Shown piece after piece: positions 35,592 to 51,681 of a stretch of DNA of 64,000 bases. The DNA lies in assembly GCF_003369915.1 (NCBI RefSeq), contig NC_046675.1, positions 1,178,001 to 1,242,000 on the forward strand, given 5' to 3'. The notes below the pieces were generated by a model. It worked only from the letters and a program-made list of their open reading frames with translations, ran no database searches and had not been told where the DNA came from. The stretch's first letter is position 1. Every line of letters starts with the position of its first letter. The translations under genes and the position numbers were made by a program. The DNA is from Drosophila miranda. Its lineage: Eukaryota > Arthropoda > Insecta > Diptera > Drosophilidae.

Positions 35592-38500
35592 ATGGTGAAA
35601 GAAAAGCCATTAAGTCAAGAGCAATTGATGGGACGGATCAAATCCGTTTACGTGAAACATTTCGTGTAAGTATGTGGTCGCCAGAAATGTGATATACGCG
35701 TCGTCCCATGCATGCTCACCGGCGGTCACGGCAGAGATAATATAGTTGTTGTTGTTTGGCAGGTCCTACAAGGAGGTAACTTATTATCCCAGCAAATACC
35801 TGAATGTATTGACTGGGCCCAATGGAAGCGGAAAGTCGACAATAGTCGCTGCAATAATGATAGGCCTGGGCGGCGAGCCACAATTGCTCGACCGCTCCGC
35901 CAGCCTTAGAGACTACATACAAAGCGGCGAAACTGAGGCTACAATTGCTGTTACGATCTACGGTCGCTCAGAGCACACTACAGAGGCTTTTCAGCGCATA
36001 ATATCTTCGGATGGAACGTCGAGTTTTTATGTCCAGAATATCAAGCAGACGAAGAAAAACTTCCAGAACATAGTCGCGTCCTATAACTTGCAAATCGGCA
36101 ATTTGTGCCAGTTCATGCCCCAGGACCGGGTTCAGGTAACACCGAGCCGACATCTAATGCATGTAGTTTGAACATGTCTAATTTAATGTCTAATTCTGTG
36201 CTCAGGACTTTTCCAAGATGAATCCTCAGGAGCTGCTAATGAACACAATAGCTTCCATATGTGACGATGACCTGACCAATAATTTTACTCAGTTGAAAGC
36301 GATGCGTTCCAAGCAAGCCAATGCCCAATCTGATAGCGAAAAGCAGAAGAAAAGTTTGCAGAAGAAACAACACCGCTTGGAACAGTAAGCAAACGCCAAT
36401 CAATGGTTAAATAACTACAAATTCTAATACAACATTCCAGGTTAAAAACGTCTGTTGCTCAATTTCGAGAACGCGAGGAAATAAATCAAAAGGTGAACAT
36501 ATTTAAAGCAAAAAAACTATGGCTCGAGGTTGACAAGAGCGCAGAAAAGGCAGCTGAATATAGAGAACAACTGGCGACGGAAAAAACCAATTTCAAGAAA
36601 ATTGAAAACACCTTCAAAAAGCACAAGCAATTGCAGGAGCAGAGCGAAAAAAAAAGATCAGACCTGAGGAATGCTTGCTTGAACACGGTAATCCACATCC
36701 CCTGACTATAGTCAAATTTAAAACTTATTTACATTAAGAAATGGATGAGTAATGAGTTTTCTTTTCAGATTCGTTCTTTGCGCCAGGCTGAGGTCGGGCA
36801 TAATGTTATAAAGGGGCAACTGGAGAATGTGAAGCTGGAAATCATACACAATAGATCAACATATGAGGTTGGTAACATTTTGTATAATTTAAAAGGTTTT
36901 TTATTTAAAAATTTGTACATTTTATAAAGACTGAAAAGCAAAGAGTAGCGCAGTCTGCAGCAGAAGCCGAAAAGGTAAAACAATTAATAGATGCTAAAAA
37001 TCACGAGCTGTCTGAATTGAACAAAAACAAGGCGAACATCATGTCCGAATTGGAAGGTCATCAAGAATCATTCAATAATATCAACAAACGGGTAATGGAG
37101 CAGATCAGTAAGCGACGAAAGCTAGAGAACGCTCTAAATGATGAGAAGATTCCGGAAATGACCGCACTGAAAAATAAAATGGACAGACTGCAAAATGTAA
37201 AAACGCAAAAGATGCAGGAGCTCAGCCGAACACAGCCAAATTTGGCTGCTGCTATGGATTGGGTTGAGCAAAATAAGCACAGATATCGACTAAAAATCTA
37301 TAATCCCATGATATTTGAGGTAATTGAAATGGAATACTAGTAGCGTTTTGTTTTAACCACTCTCGTCGTTTCAGCTATCGATGGAAAGTGAAGACGCAGC
37401 GAAGTACTTGGAGAATGTGGTTAAACAGCGGGACCTCTTTGCGTTTGCTTGTGAGGACAAAACTGATATGTCCGATCTGATCAACGAACTGTGTGTAAGG
37501 CAGAAGCTGGGTGTGAATATTATATACTGCGCACCAGCCGATACATGCTCGTATAGTCCCACTGTGCCGAGAAGTGAACTGCGGTAAGCCTGCCCTGCCT
37601 TCTATTCCATTGTACACCGATCGATTGCAATATTCTTTCATTCGTTTATAAACAGACCATTGGGATTTAACGCGTATCTGGTCGATCTAGTCTCGGGACC
37701 AGCACCCATTCTCAACAAACTCTGTTCGACATACTCAATCCATAATATTCCCATCGGCTCAGACGCCGTGAGCAATCATACATTATCCATTCCAAAGGGA
37801 ATTCGCGTATATTTTGGAGGTAGGCCTGAAAGAAAGTCAACCAATCGGGCACTCTAGTTTAACTAACTGAAATATTGTGCATTCTAGGCAACAAGAAGTT
37901 CATAGTAACCACGTCCCGATACCGGCCTGACACCATACTTACGGAGAGCACGATTCGAGGAAAGAACCAGCTGATTGCTGTTGATTCCGAGCAGCTGGAG
38001 GCGCTTAAAAGACAGTATTCCGAAGTTGTCGGACAGCGCGACAGACTTCGAAATGCCATTACATTACTCGATGCAGAGTTTGAACGTTTGCAGGCCAACC
38101 GCAAAGAAGTGGCAGAAAAAAAACAAACAGTCGAACAAAAGCTATCGTATATTAATCAACTTAAAGGCGAAATAGAGAAACTTTTGAAAAGGTTTGAAAG
38201 GCTTGAGGAGACTTCCAATTGTGAGTACTTACAGCTCTCTCCAAACCAGTTCAGATTGCACTTAACATAAATACTTTTAGCATTGGATTCAATCAGAAAA
38301 CAAGCTCATGACACTCTGCTCGTGAATATGAAAAAAATACGAGACGCCGAGGACAAACTAGTGAACAATTTGGAACAAATTGCAAGGTTAATGTGCGCAA
38401 AGAAATTGGCTAAAGAAATGGAACAGGTTTATCTGCGACAACAAGAGACTCAAACCGATTCCCTGAAAGAGACAGAAGAAATATTTAATTCAGCAATGGT

Positions 38501-39793
38501 ACGTAGTTGAATAGTAGACAAACAGCTAACAGATCCGATACATTCAACAATTATACTATCAGAAAAAAGTCAACCAACTGTCGGAGCTATACGAAGGGCA
38601 GACGAGAGAGAGCGAAAAGAAAAAATACGAAATCAAGCTGCGGTGCAACGATGTGCTGCCCAGCGATGCGACATTCCCTTTTAAAGACGAATTTAAGAAT
38701 ATGGCGAGCATGGACATCAATCAAGTTCGCGAGGCAATAAACGACCACCAGGCCAGATTTGAGTGCATGCAAAACATAGATACAGACGTAAGTTGACTGT
38801 GCTGTGCGTGCAATTGGCTTCAGTATTAAATGGGATTACTTTCAGGTAATCAAAGATTTCAATGAACTGCAAAATGATGCAAAGGCCCTTGAAGAACTGA
38901 TTCTTGAGTCGCTAAACGCTGGGAAGACACTGGAATCCGATATGTCTGCCTTATACGAAAGCTGGATACCTAAATTGCACGACCTAATAAGTACGATCAA
39001 CAATAAGTTTGGCGAATTTATGGAATCTATCGACTATGTGGGAGAGATAAACCTGGCCAAATCCGATAAGGTGTTGCATTAGTTTTGTGTCTCTTATGTT
39101 CTCTTAAATCTAACAAATATTTTTTATCATTAGTTCGACTTCGACACATATGGCATCCAAATATTGGTCCAGTTTAGAAAAAATACTCCACTACAGACTC
39201 TGGATAAGTTCATTCAATCTGGCGGCGAGCGAGCAGTCTCCATAGCAGTGTACTCGCTAGCTTTGCAACACGTCACTCACGTGCCATTCAGGTAATTAAT
39301 CGAAACCGAATGCGAAAATATCCAAAATACGTATTTACTCTTTTCAGGTGCGTCGATGAAATAAATCAAGGCATGGACGCTAAAAATGAGCGTAATATTT
39401 TTAATCTACTTTTAAGGGAAGCCACCAAGCCTGGGTCGGCTCAATACCTTTTCGTTACCCCGAAGGTACGAGTATATCTTACAATATTGATTACAAAACT
39501 TAGGTATTGTCATCGCTCAGCTGTCTAGCACGAACATCCTTCTTTCAGTCTGGAATATACTGATTGTTTGATTTCAGCGAAAAGACCGAGCATTGCTTTC
39601 CTTTTCTTTGTTCGCCTTGACAAGCAATCTGTTCCTTCCACAGCCAAAGAGATTAATATATTCAATTTTTTTTTTTCTATATTTTCAGCTGCTGTACGAT
39701 TTAGATTATAATGAAAAACTGTGCGTCGCTATTGTGTGCAATTCGCGATCAGTTTCGGAAAACCTGAAGTTTCCAATGATTGAAGGATTTTAA
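35592..39793 (+). CDS. Smc5: Structural maintenance of chromosomes protein 5
   Basis: Fifteen exons: 35592-35665, 35763-36135, 36206-36384, 36441-36687, 36769-36867, 36930-37319, 37375-37583, 37656-37819, 37888-38220, 38281-38498, 38563-38787, 38846-39070, 39134-39291, 39348-39465, 39689-39793. All junctions are GT/AG and every frame joins, giving 1038 residues. Smc5 pairs with Smc6 in the nuclear Smc5/6 complex, which handles recombination intermediates, repair and heterochromatic breaks. Seen: Walker A GPNGSGKST at residues 43-51; Lys/Glu/Gln-rich coiled coil; hinge about 455-578 (exons 7-8); second coiled coil; ABC signature SGGERAVS at about 941; Walker B/D-loop VDEINQGMD at about 967. 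The ORF is intact, so it is not a pseudogene, and it retains introns, so it is not a retrocopy. Exon 12 has a weak donor (GTGTTG). I recall D. melanogaster Smc5 on 3L, so this location is unexpected. Confidence 0.95.
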
Positions 39794-39842
39794 TCAGTAG
39801 TGACAATGTTGAGTATTTTGTAATGAGCCAAAGAAACATGGA

Positions 39843-39848
39843 AATAAA
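39843..39848 (+). terminator. Polyadenylation signal of Smc5
   Basis: AATAAA 50 bases after the Smc5 stop, giving a very short 3' UTR, as is common for Drosophila housekeeping genes. Confidence 0.65.
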
Positions 39849-40539
39849 CTTGAGCCTTGAAGACTAGCATTTTGCAAGAAGCTGAAATCCAAGCATTGAT
39901 AAGTAACCTAGAATTCATATTTTGTAAATGTGTATATCGCTGCTGATGCACTCAAATTATACGTTTATCAGAGACGAGACTGTTTGGAGATAGCAGAATT
40001 GTGTGTTTGCTTTCTTTATGTGTGGCCTTATCCAGCCTTTTTAGAGAGTCTACAATTGATCTCATAAATGTAAAGAGCAGCTCGTATAGTAATTGTGGTT
40101 GTGATATGATGATAGTATCTGTGATAGTATTCTGCTGATTTCTGTTTCCCTGGTATCCCAGAAATCATAGCAGACACACGCCGTCCAGGGCTGGCAGCCA
40201 CTCTCATTGGCGACTCCGTGAAGGCCGTAGATCAGATGCCCACAATTTCGCAGCGAGATCAGGAGGAGGCAGCAGGTTGATAATGGCGGTTCGGAAGCGT
40301 TGATGCGCTGGCTCATGGCTCATGACTATTAACGAAAGGAAGAGCGATAGAACGACACCAACTCGCAGCAAATTCAGCTTTGTCGTTTTGCTTATTGGAA
40401 CATTGAACAGTGACTGACTGAGTAAGAGATACAATTAAATAAATGGTCTTTTTTATGTACAGCACTATATTACAACTAATCTACGCACTTAAAGGTAGTA
40501 TATAGTACACGTGTTAGGACTAACTGCTACCTCAGCTTT
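39849..40539. other. Convergent intergenic space, Smc5 and the Gly-rich gene
   Basis: Nearly 700 bases between two convergent genes. It should contain the 3' UTR of the minus-strand gene, but no canonical minus-strand AATAAA is visible close to its stop. No other feature recognised. Confidence 0.4.
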
Positions 40540-41811
40540 CTACACGTTGATGACCAGTGCCGTGGATCTGTACTTCCGCTTGGGCTTGATGATCGTCTTG
40601 GACTTGGGCGGCCGTTTCAGATCTCCGCTGGGCGGACGTCGGCGCGAACGCGTGTCTCTGGGCGGAGGTGGTGGCGGGTGATCGATGTATTTGTTGCGCA
40701 GGGGGCCGGGGCCGGAGAAGTTGGGTGGCGGATAGGACTCGAAGTCCTCGATGTCGAGATCGGGCCTGGACTCCTGCTCGTGCTCGTGCTCGTGCGCCTG
40801 CGCCTTGAGGAACTTCTGCAGTTTGGGATTGTTGAGAAGCTGCAGCTTGATGGCGTCGTCGAGCAGCTTCTGCTGGTCCTCAAGGTAGGCTTCGATCTGT
40901 TTCTTGGAGGCCACGTTCTTGTAGCGGTCATGACTCTTGGGCCGCGACACTGGCACTGGCACAACCTCATAGTCATCGTGATCCGGTTCGAAGACGCTGT
41001 AGGAGTTGCTGCTGGACGATGCCGTGGCCTTGGGGGGCGGCACCAGGTGGAAAGGATCTGGCTCTGGCTCGTACTGCAGCTGAGTCCACTTGGAGCGCTT
41101 GGGTGGTGACACATCCTCTCCAGATCCCACGTGCACATCGGATGAGTAGCCTCCGCCAAAGCCTCTTCCTCCTCCTCCTCCTCCTCCTCCGCCTCCACCT
41201 CCTCCTCCGCCTCCACCTCCACCTCCGCTCTTATATGGAATGGCGGTCACGTACTTGGGCTGCTTGGCGTAGCTGGAGCTGGGGCCAGCCTTTTTGGGGA
41301 CTGTGATCGGATGCTGGACGCGTATCTGGGTGCCGATGGTGTACTCCCGACTGTCTTGGACCGACGACTCGCCCGAGTATTCGGCGGAGTTGTAGCGCTC
41401 TCCGGAATAGTCATCTTCCTCCTGGCAGAAGGCAGAATTTTGATTGAGTTGGGACTGGATTGACGGGCAACGGGCACAACTCACCGATCCATAGGGTCTG
41501 TAGTGGGATTTCTTGGGATACTTCTTGGTCACGTCCCGGCGCTTGCTCTCGTTTGTCTGCAGGTCAGCGCGTAGATAGCCGGAGGGTGCCAATCGAATGG
41601 GTCCTGGCACTGATCCCGAGCCCTGGCCGGATCCCGGGGTCAGGGCACTATAGTAGCTCCTGCGATAGTAGGACCTCGCCGGTCTCTGGCTAGAGGCGGT
41701 CCCGACCAGGAGCATTGCCATAGCCAAGAACTGTAATGATTATAGTTAATGCTGATCCTCGTTCAGATTCGATTCGATTTGATTTCCGCTTACATTCCAG
41801 TACAGACGCAT
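40540..41811 (-). CDS. Secreted Gly/Pro-rich protein, unrecognised
   Basis: Exons 41811-41794, 41730-41485 and 41421-40540; 381 residues. The first exon encodes only MRLYWN. Joining to FLAMAMLLVGTASS completes a signal peptide, so the true start lies in the small upstream exon and not at the MAMAM codon at 41727. A 63-base GTGAGT...TGCCAG intron follows; being in frame and stop-free, it is easily missed. The mature protein has an Arg/Tyr-rich N region, an acidic YSGE segment, about 22 consecutive Gly (GGT/GGA codons), an acidic Asp/Tyr region, a Gln/Lys/Leu helix (KQIEAYLEDQQKLLDDAIKL), and a Pro-rich basic end finishing TALVINV. Secretion and composition suggest an extracellular matrix or cuticle role, but no domain is recognised. 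Confidence 0.8.
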
Positions 41812-41924
41812 TGCGAGTGTGGGAGGGCTTAGAGGGCTGGTTCCGATTTAGGCTTCACTCAGGGACCTGTGTCTCTGCAACGTGAGTTGTATCTTTGAAT
41901 CAACCACCAGCGTGGCAACAACGA

Positions 41925-41961
41925 AACTGAAAGTTTGGCCAATGAACGCAACAGTTTTATG
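41925..41961 (-). promoter_or_regulatory. TATA plus initiator for the Gly-rich secreted gene
   Basis: On the - strand, CATAAAAC at 41961-41954 and TCAGTT at 41930-41925 place the TATA-like box about 33 bases before the initiator A (41928). The 5' leader would be about 117 bases. Confidence 0.55.
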
Positions 41962-42018
41962 GAAGCTTCCTCCTCATCGAATCTGCGACTCCAACTCCGC
42001 CAGCGACTCGAACCTGCC

Positions 42019-42065
<47 letters not shown>
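42019..42065. repeat. (GCAACG)n hexanucleotide repeat
   Basis: About 7.5 units with no interruptions. Confidence 0.9.
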
Positions 42066-42200
42066 ATGTTTTGCAATTGAAACCTGCCGGGGCAGGCCGG
42101 GCCGCCGACCAACCGATTGAAATCTCTGTCTGTCGGTCTGTGCTTCACGCATGGACTTGTTGCAACTTGGAGAGGAAGCCAGGGTCCAAACCAGAGACAC

Positions 42201-42202
42201 AG

Positions 42203-42233
<31 letters not shown>

Positions 42234-42234
42234 C
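42201..42234. repeat. (GCCAGA)n hexanucleotide repeat
   Basis: More than five uninterrupted units, 135 bases from the GCAACG tract. Confidence 0.9.
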
Positions 42235-43208
42235 AAAACCAGACCTAAGGCTGCGGCTGCGGCTGAAACTGAGGCATCATTTGCATTTCCAGTAGGAAAT
42301 AGAGCGCATGCGCAGAGGGGCATAAATAAAATGTTTCTTTATGGCTGCAATTACGAATAACGATGGCGATTTGCCACGTGGAAGTGGGTGGAGTGGAGTG
42401 GCGTGGAATGGGCTTGGGTTAAATGGTTTAGTTTTCGTTTTTTGTGACTTAATAAGAAAGTAGACAAATTAGCTGGAATCCGAACACCCGCCCCATCGGC
42501 GCTTCTTCATCAGACCAGCATTGTGTGTGGAAAACGGGTTTCTATTGCTCAGACCTGGCTCTAGCATCTCTTACCGCATAGATGCTGCTCTTCTGCTCCC
42601 CCTCTTTGTTGGCCCCAAGTTCAGGTTCAGTGGGGGCCAAACCGAAAGAGCCAGGAAAGCCAGGAAATGTTAGCCAGGTGCTGCTGCTGCTGGAGCTGGA
42701 GGTGGATGTGGCCTTTTTTGCTGGCACGCTTGGACTACTTTCTATGGCAGGATGCGCGCTCGAAATGCGGAAGATGCAGAGGCTGCTTTTTCTGGTTGTC
42801 TGCCGGTAGGTGGAAGTGGAATTGGAAATGGATGTGGATATGGACATGGTCGCGGACAGGGACTTCACTTCGATCCATTGCATAACGTTTCATCGCGATT
42901 CATTTGCACAATTATTTACACGCTTATCCTGTCCATGTGTCCGCCTTGTTCGCCTGTCTATGCATGTCTCAGCCGCCCGATCACATGCCCAGGGAAGATT
43001 GAGATTGCCGGCAATTAAAGCGATGCCTCTAATTAAACTCGAGTCTAATGCCGCCTTGATTGAGGCCTTGGGGCACGGCCTGCATAATTGTGCAACTAGC
43101 GGCAATTGCAGCTCGTTTGCGGGATGGACCAATGGGTGCCACTCAAACCAACTCTGGCGCTCTTTTGCCAAGGTCAAGCTCAAGTTCAATACGCATGACA
43201 ATTGCTGT

Positions 43209-43253
43209 GGCAGCCCCTGCCACTGCCACAGCCACTGCCACAGCCACTGCCAC
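43209..43253. repeat. CCACTG/CCACAG compound repeat
   Basis: Alternating CCACTG and CCACAG hexamers over about 45 bases (a 12-base higher-order unit). Confidence 0.8.
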
Positions 43254-43446
43254 AATCGTCCCGCATAATTTCCGTTTTCCTTGTGAACAAATCAAAAGTG
43301 GACTTGCACTTGGACGTGCTCTGGGGCTGGGGCTGGGGCTGGTTTCCGCTCGAGTCTTAACAATGCCACCGCCACAAACGGTTTTTGCTTGCAAACATTT
43401 TGTGAAAGGAGCTGGCCAGAGCTGGAGGACTGCCGCCAGATGGGGC

Positions 43447-43474
43447 TGGGATTGGGATTGGGATTGGGATTGGG
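43447..43474. repeat. (GGGATT)n hexanucleotide repeat
   Basis: Four and a half units. It resembles a telomere-like G-rich strand but is a simple microsatellite in context. Confidence 0.85.
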
Positions 43475-43647
43475 GCTTGGGAAATGAGCATAAGCAGGTG
43501 GGCAGCCCCGAGCAATGACTATGCCTGAGATCTGAATGATCGCTCTCTCCCCTATAAAGCCACTCAATTATCGACGGAATTGGGCCTGATTGAGCGTTCC
43601 CCAATTGGCGATTGCGGCAATTCGATGTGCATTGTGTTATACATCAG

Positions 43648-43653
43648 TTTATT
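43648..43653 (-). terminator. Candidate polyadenylation signal for the Arg/Ser-rich gene
   Basis: TTTATT on the + strand (AATAAA on -), about 245 bases past the stop at 43896. Confidence 0.45.
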
Positions 43654-43730
43654 AGCATATTTTCCATTACGAACTAAATTAATACCGCATCGAGCTGGTG
43701 CTCACAAATTAGTCAAGATCAAGGTTGGGC

Positions 43731-43785
43731 GTTGGATGTTGGTTGTTGGTTGTTGGATGTTGGTTGTTGGGGGTTCGATGTTGGG
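43731..43785. repeat. TTGGATG/TTGTTGG minisatellite
   Basis: Irregular repetition of TTGGATGTTGGTTGT-like units over about 55 bases, in the presumed 3' UTR or flank of the minus-strand gene. Confidence 0.7.
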
Positions 43786-43895
43786 TTTGTGCATATATCA
43801 AATCACTGATTCCGCTGTGGATGATGTCAAAGTTTAGCAGATGATCGTTACAGTAATACCCATATGCCATCTCTCTCTCTCTCTCTGTCGCTCTG

Positions 43896-45185
43896 TCAGT
43901 CTGGCAGTCCCACGCTGATCCGCTGCCGGGCCGAACTTCGGCGCGCCTGTGAATCGCTGGACGACGACTGGGTGCCCACTATGAGAGCGTCGCCGTTGAA
44001 GCAGAGGCTGCTCCGCAGGTGCTTGCGTGGGTCAGGGGAGACAGCCTCCCCTGCATCCCCTGCATCTCCCGTACCCGCTGTCTCTGCCGATGATTTCGGC
44101 AAGATTTTCCGTGTGCTGTTGTTGCTGCTGCTGGCAGAGTGGTTATTATTATGTATACTCTTATTATAATTATTTAATGGCTTCGTGCGACTAGTTTCCA
44201 TATACGATCGCTGCTGCTCTGACTGTGACTGTGGCTGTGAATGTTCCCGACTTCCGGTCGGCTGATGACGACGACCCTCTGTTGGCAGCGGCATTGGTGC
44301 CTCGTCTCTGTCTCTGTCTGTGTCATCGTAGTAGGCATACTCGTCGGCCTGCTCGTTGTAGGTGACGTGCTTCTTTCGCAGCCCGGGACTTCGCAGCTGC
44401 AGGCGACGCAGTCCGCTGTCCATCCAGTCGAGGTCCTCGCCGGGAGCCTGCTTGAGTATCCGCTTGGGCACTGGGGCCCCTTGCAGGGGCAGGACGGGCC
44501 GACGCCGGCTCTCGGGCTGCCACTCGGGACGGCTGTCGTTCAGCGGCTTCTTTGTGACCTTCGGCTCCACCTCCACGCTGAGGCTGCGCACATTCCGCTT
44601 CACCTGGAGCTTGGGGCTGTTCTTGGAGTTGAGCTCCACCTCGCGCTTGTCGTTCATGTCCATTTTGGGCCGCCTGGCGTTGTTCTGGGTGGGCGTGTGG
44701 CAGTCGTCTTGGTTGACGTAATCGTAGAACTGGATCGTGGAGCTGTACGCCTGCTTGCGGCGCTCACAGGTGGCGTCCTCTTCCGGGTGGGCACTGAGCA
44801 ACGGGAGGTTGCCCCTGTAGGGCGATACCTCTGTCAGCTTTGGGGTCACCTCCCGGCGCATGCCCCGCCTCAGAGAGGGACGGTTATCCTTGCTGGGCTG
44901 CAGGTTGTCGTAGAACTCGATGGAGGAGCTGGCGAATTCCTTGTGGAACATGCGGCGCGTGTCCACCTCGGGGCCCGCGTCCTGTTTGGAGGGTTGCCGC
45001 TGGATGGCCGGTCGCGGGGGCTCCAGCTGGAGGCTGTTGCGCCGCTTGACCCGCGTCTCGACCGCCGAGTCGAGCTGGGAGTCGTCCGGCCAGAAGAAGT
45101 GCGACTCCTGGCGGTTGTACACCTTGGCCCCCTGCCGCTCCACCATCTTCGGGGGCAGGCCCGTGTAGAACTTTCCGTTCAACAT
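43896..45185 (-). CDS. Basic Arg/Ser/Gln-rich protein, unrecognised
   Basis: A single open exon of 429 residues from ATG (45185) to TGA (43898-43896). No signal peptide or membrane segment, so cytoplasmic or nuclear. It begins MLNGKFYTGLPPKMVERQG, then has two related motifs, SSSIEFYDNL (about residue 87) and SSTIQFYDYV (about residue 149), each set in basic surroundings. A Lys/Arg-rich middle follows with RSLSVEVEPKV, then an acidic YAYYDDTDRDRDE patch, an Asn/Ser-rich low-complexity stretch and a Ser/Arg-rich end. Many KR/RR sites and S/T-P motifs suggest a phosphorylated scaffold, but this is speculation. Non-repetitive codons over most of the length support real coding. A non-coding upstream exon is possible; GGTCACAC (motif-1-like) lies at 45620-45627. 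Confidence 0.75.
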   Translation of the reverse strand: MLNGKFYTGLPPKMVERQGAKVYNRQESHFFWPDDSQLDSAVETRVKRRNSLQLEPPRPAIQRQPSKQDAGPEVDTRRMFHKEFASSSIEFYDNLQPSKDNRPSLRRGMRREVTPKLTEVSPYRGNLPLLSAHPEEDATCERRKQAYSSTIQFYDYVNQDDCHTPTQNNARRPKMDMNDKREVELNSKNSPKLQVKRNVRSLSVEVEPKVTKKPLNDSRPEWQPESRRRPVLPLQGAPVPKRILKQAPGEDLDWMDSGLRRLQLRSPGLRKKHVTYNEQADEYAYYDDTDRDRDEAPMPLPTEGRRHQPTGSREHSQPQSQSEQQRSYMETSRTKPLNNYNKSIHNNNHSASSSNNSTRKILPKSSAETAGTGDAGDAGEAVSPDPRKHLRSSLCFNGDALIVGTQSSSSDSQARRSSARQRISVGLPD

Positions 45186-46939
45186 ATCGCGGGGTCACCT
45201 CAACTGATTGGCAACCGATCCGGAGACCGACTGACACAAAGAATCCGACTCGGGGCCTCCAGCCACTCCACTTGCTCGTGGAGACAGACGTTGGCGTCGC
45301 CAGCATCGCATCGCATCTGTCGTAGGCGTTCGAGTTCGTTTTCGGTTTCTGTTTCTGTTTCGGTTTCGAGTTTGTTCAGGTGATCGGTGATCGGGGACGC
45401 TGATCGGGGATCGGTGATCAGTGCTGAGTGCTGGGGCCTCCGACTAATTTGCGATTCTTGCGAAAAACAACCTAAGAAACACTCGTAAAAAGCAAACGCA
45501 AACAGCAATACATTCGAGGCAGAATTTACGACCATTTGCTGCCACTGCCACTGGCACAGGCACAGGCACTGCCCCTGCCACTGCGACTGCGACGCCTGCT
45601 GCGACGAGTTTCCATCTAAGGTCACACGGCAGCGGCATTTTTTCCACTTTGCAAGCGAAAAGTCGTTTTTCGTGAGCTCAGAGCTGGCCAAATGTTTTGG
45701 GTTCGTAGATGATTTTTGCCCTCTTTGGGGGCTGGAAACTCGGCCAAAACGAGAATAATCAGCGCCAACTGCTGCCAATTATTGGGTGCCTTAATGGATA
45801 CGATACACTCTAGAAGTTGGTCAGAAGAAGTGCCACACTTGACTGACTGATGCATAGCAAATAGTATACGTAATGTTACAAGATCTTGGCAAGCCAAAGA
45901 TCAAACTATTCCATTCAAAGATATGACAGTCGAGTGACTGAATCTCATTCAAAGAAATAGGTTTGAAACCAAGACAGAAAATTAGAGCAGCATAGAACCA
46001 CACTTGATGGCAAATTCAAACGAGTTTTAAATGGAAATTATCATGACTTGGTAGATTTTGTATTTAATTTAATTAAATTTATTTTCGCTTGATCTTTTCA
46101 CATGGTTGCCATTGAATGCCGAGGGAGGAGACGGGTGTGTGTGTGGGTGTGTGGGACACTACTAGACTACTTTGTAATAATTCCCCTCCTTTGCCCCATG
46201 ATCTCTCTCTCTCTCCCTCGCTCTACCTACCTCTCTCGTTCTATCGTTATCTTTATCTTGTTTTAGAAGACGTAAATGTAGTATCGTAATTAGCTTAATG
46301 TACAAACAATGCCATAGAAACACATACAATATCATACACGCGGATTACATACGGATAGTATCTCGATTGGGTTATTCTTGAGGAGGAGCTGCTCCTGCTG
46401 CTGCTTCTGCTGTGGATCAAAATGATATTTATCTCAGTGTGGTGGCTGTCTTATGGTATATGGTATATGGGTACAGTACGGTACGGTACGGTATGGGTGG
46501 GGGATATGTAAGGTTGCTTAGACTAGACTCGAGTGAGACTGTATACATTTTTGATTTGATTTGATTTGACTTAACTGAGTGGTGTGCTCTGCTCTGCTCT
46601 GCTCTGCTGGGTAGTGGCGTGGGCGTGGGCGTGGGCGTGGGCGTGGAGTGGGGTCTAACTCTGACATTTACAAAACTTCATTCTCTACTTCGGTCCGGCG
46701 TCGCTTTCTTTCTCTGAAGGGAGGGGACTTTCTTTCTACTTGTATTGTTAAACATATACTTAGGTTCGCTTTTCGGTTGCTTAAGACTCTATTTACAATT
46801 GGTATTTTGAAGCGGCTTTGCAGGAAACGCGAACGGGGCTGGCACTTTCCCCATGGGGGCTCATGAGCCTTGCCTTTCTCCAGTTATGAGTCGGTGCTAT
46901 TAACTGATCGAATCCGTGCCCAGCCCTGCCTCATTCCGT
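45186..46939. other. 5' flank of the Arg/Ser-rich gene and 3' UTR of the zinc-finger gene
   Basis: The part near 45.2-45.65 kb probably holds the 5' leader and promoter of the minus-strand gene: TTTCTG/TTTCGG repeats, GGTCACAC at 45620. The part from 46.08 to 46.94 kb is the likely 3' UTR of the zinc-finger gene, with TTTATT at 46078-46083 as candidate polyadenylation signal. Simple repeats include CTCTG near 46.58 kb and GTGGGC at 46614-46645. Confidence 0.45.
46614..46645. repeat. (GTGGGC)n hexanucleotide repeat
   Basis: About five units in the presumed 3' UTR of the zinc-finger gene. Confidence 0.85.

Positions 46940-51681
<4,742 letters not shown>

Larger units (their letters stand above)
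41962..43647. other. Microsatellite-rich intergenic DNA
   Basis: No credible gene. Several hexanucleotide tracts sit here (AACGGC, CCAGAG, CCACTG/CCACAG, GGGATT), and the six-codon runs they create account for the ORFs on both strands. Confidence 0.5.

Noticed and set aside
43447-43474. GGGATT array as a telomere-like sequence
   Set aside because: Drosophila telomeres are retrotransposon based; in this neighbourhood it is one of several hexamer microsatellites.
44241-45383. 380-codon + strand ORF opposite the Arg/Ser-rich gene
   Set aside because: Antisense shadow; Leu/Val/Gly-rich with no motif, whereas the sense frame has balanced composition and a good start and stop.
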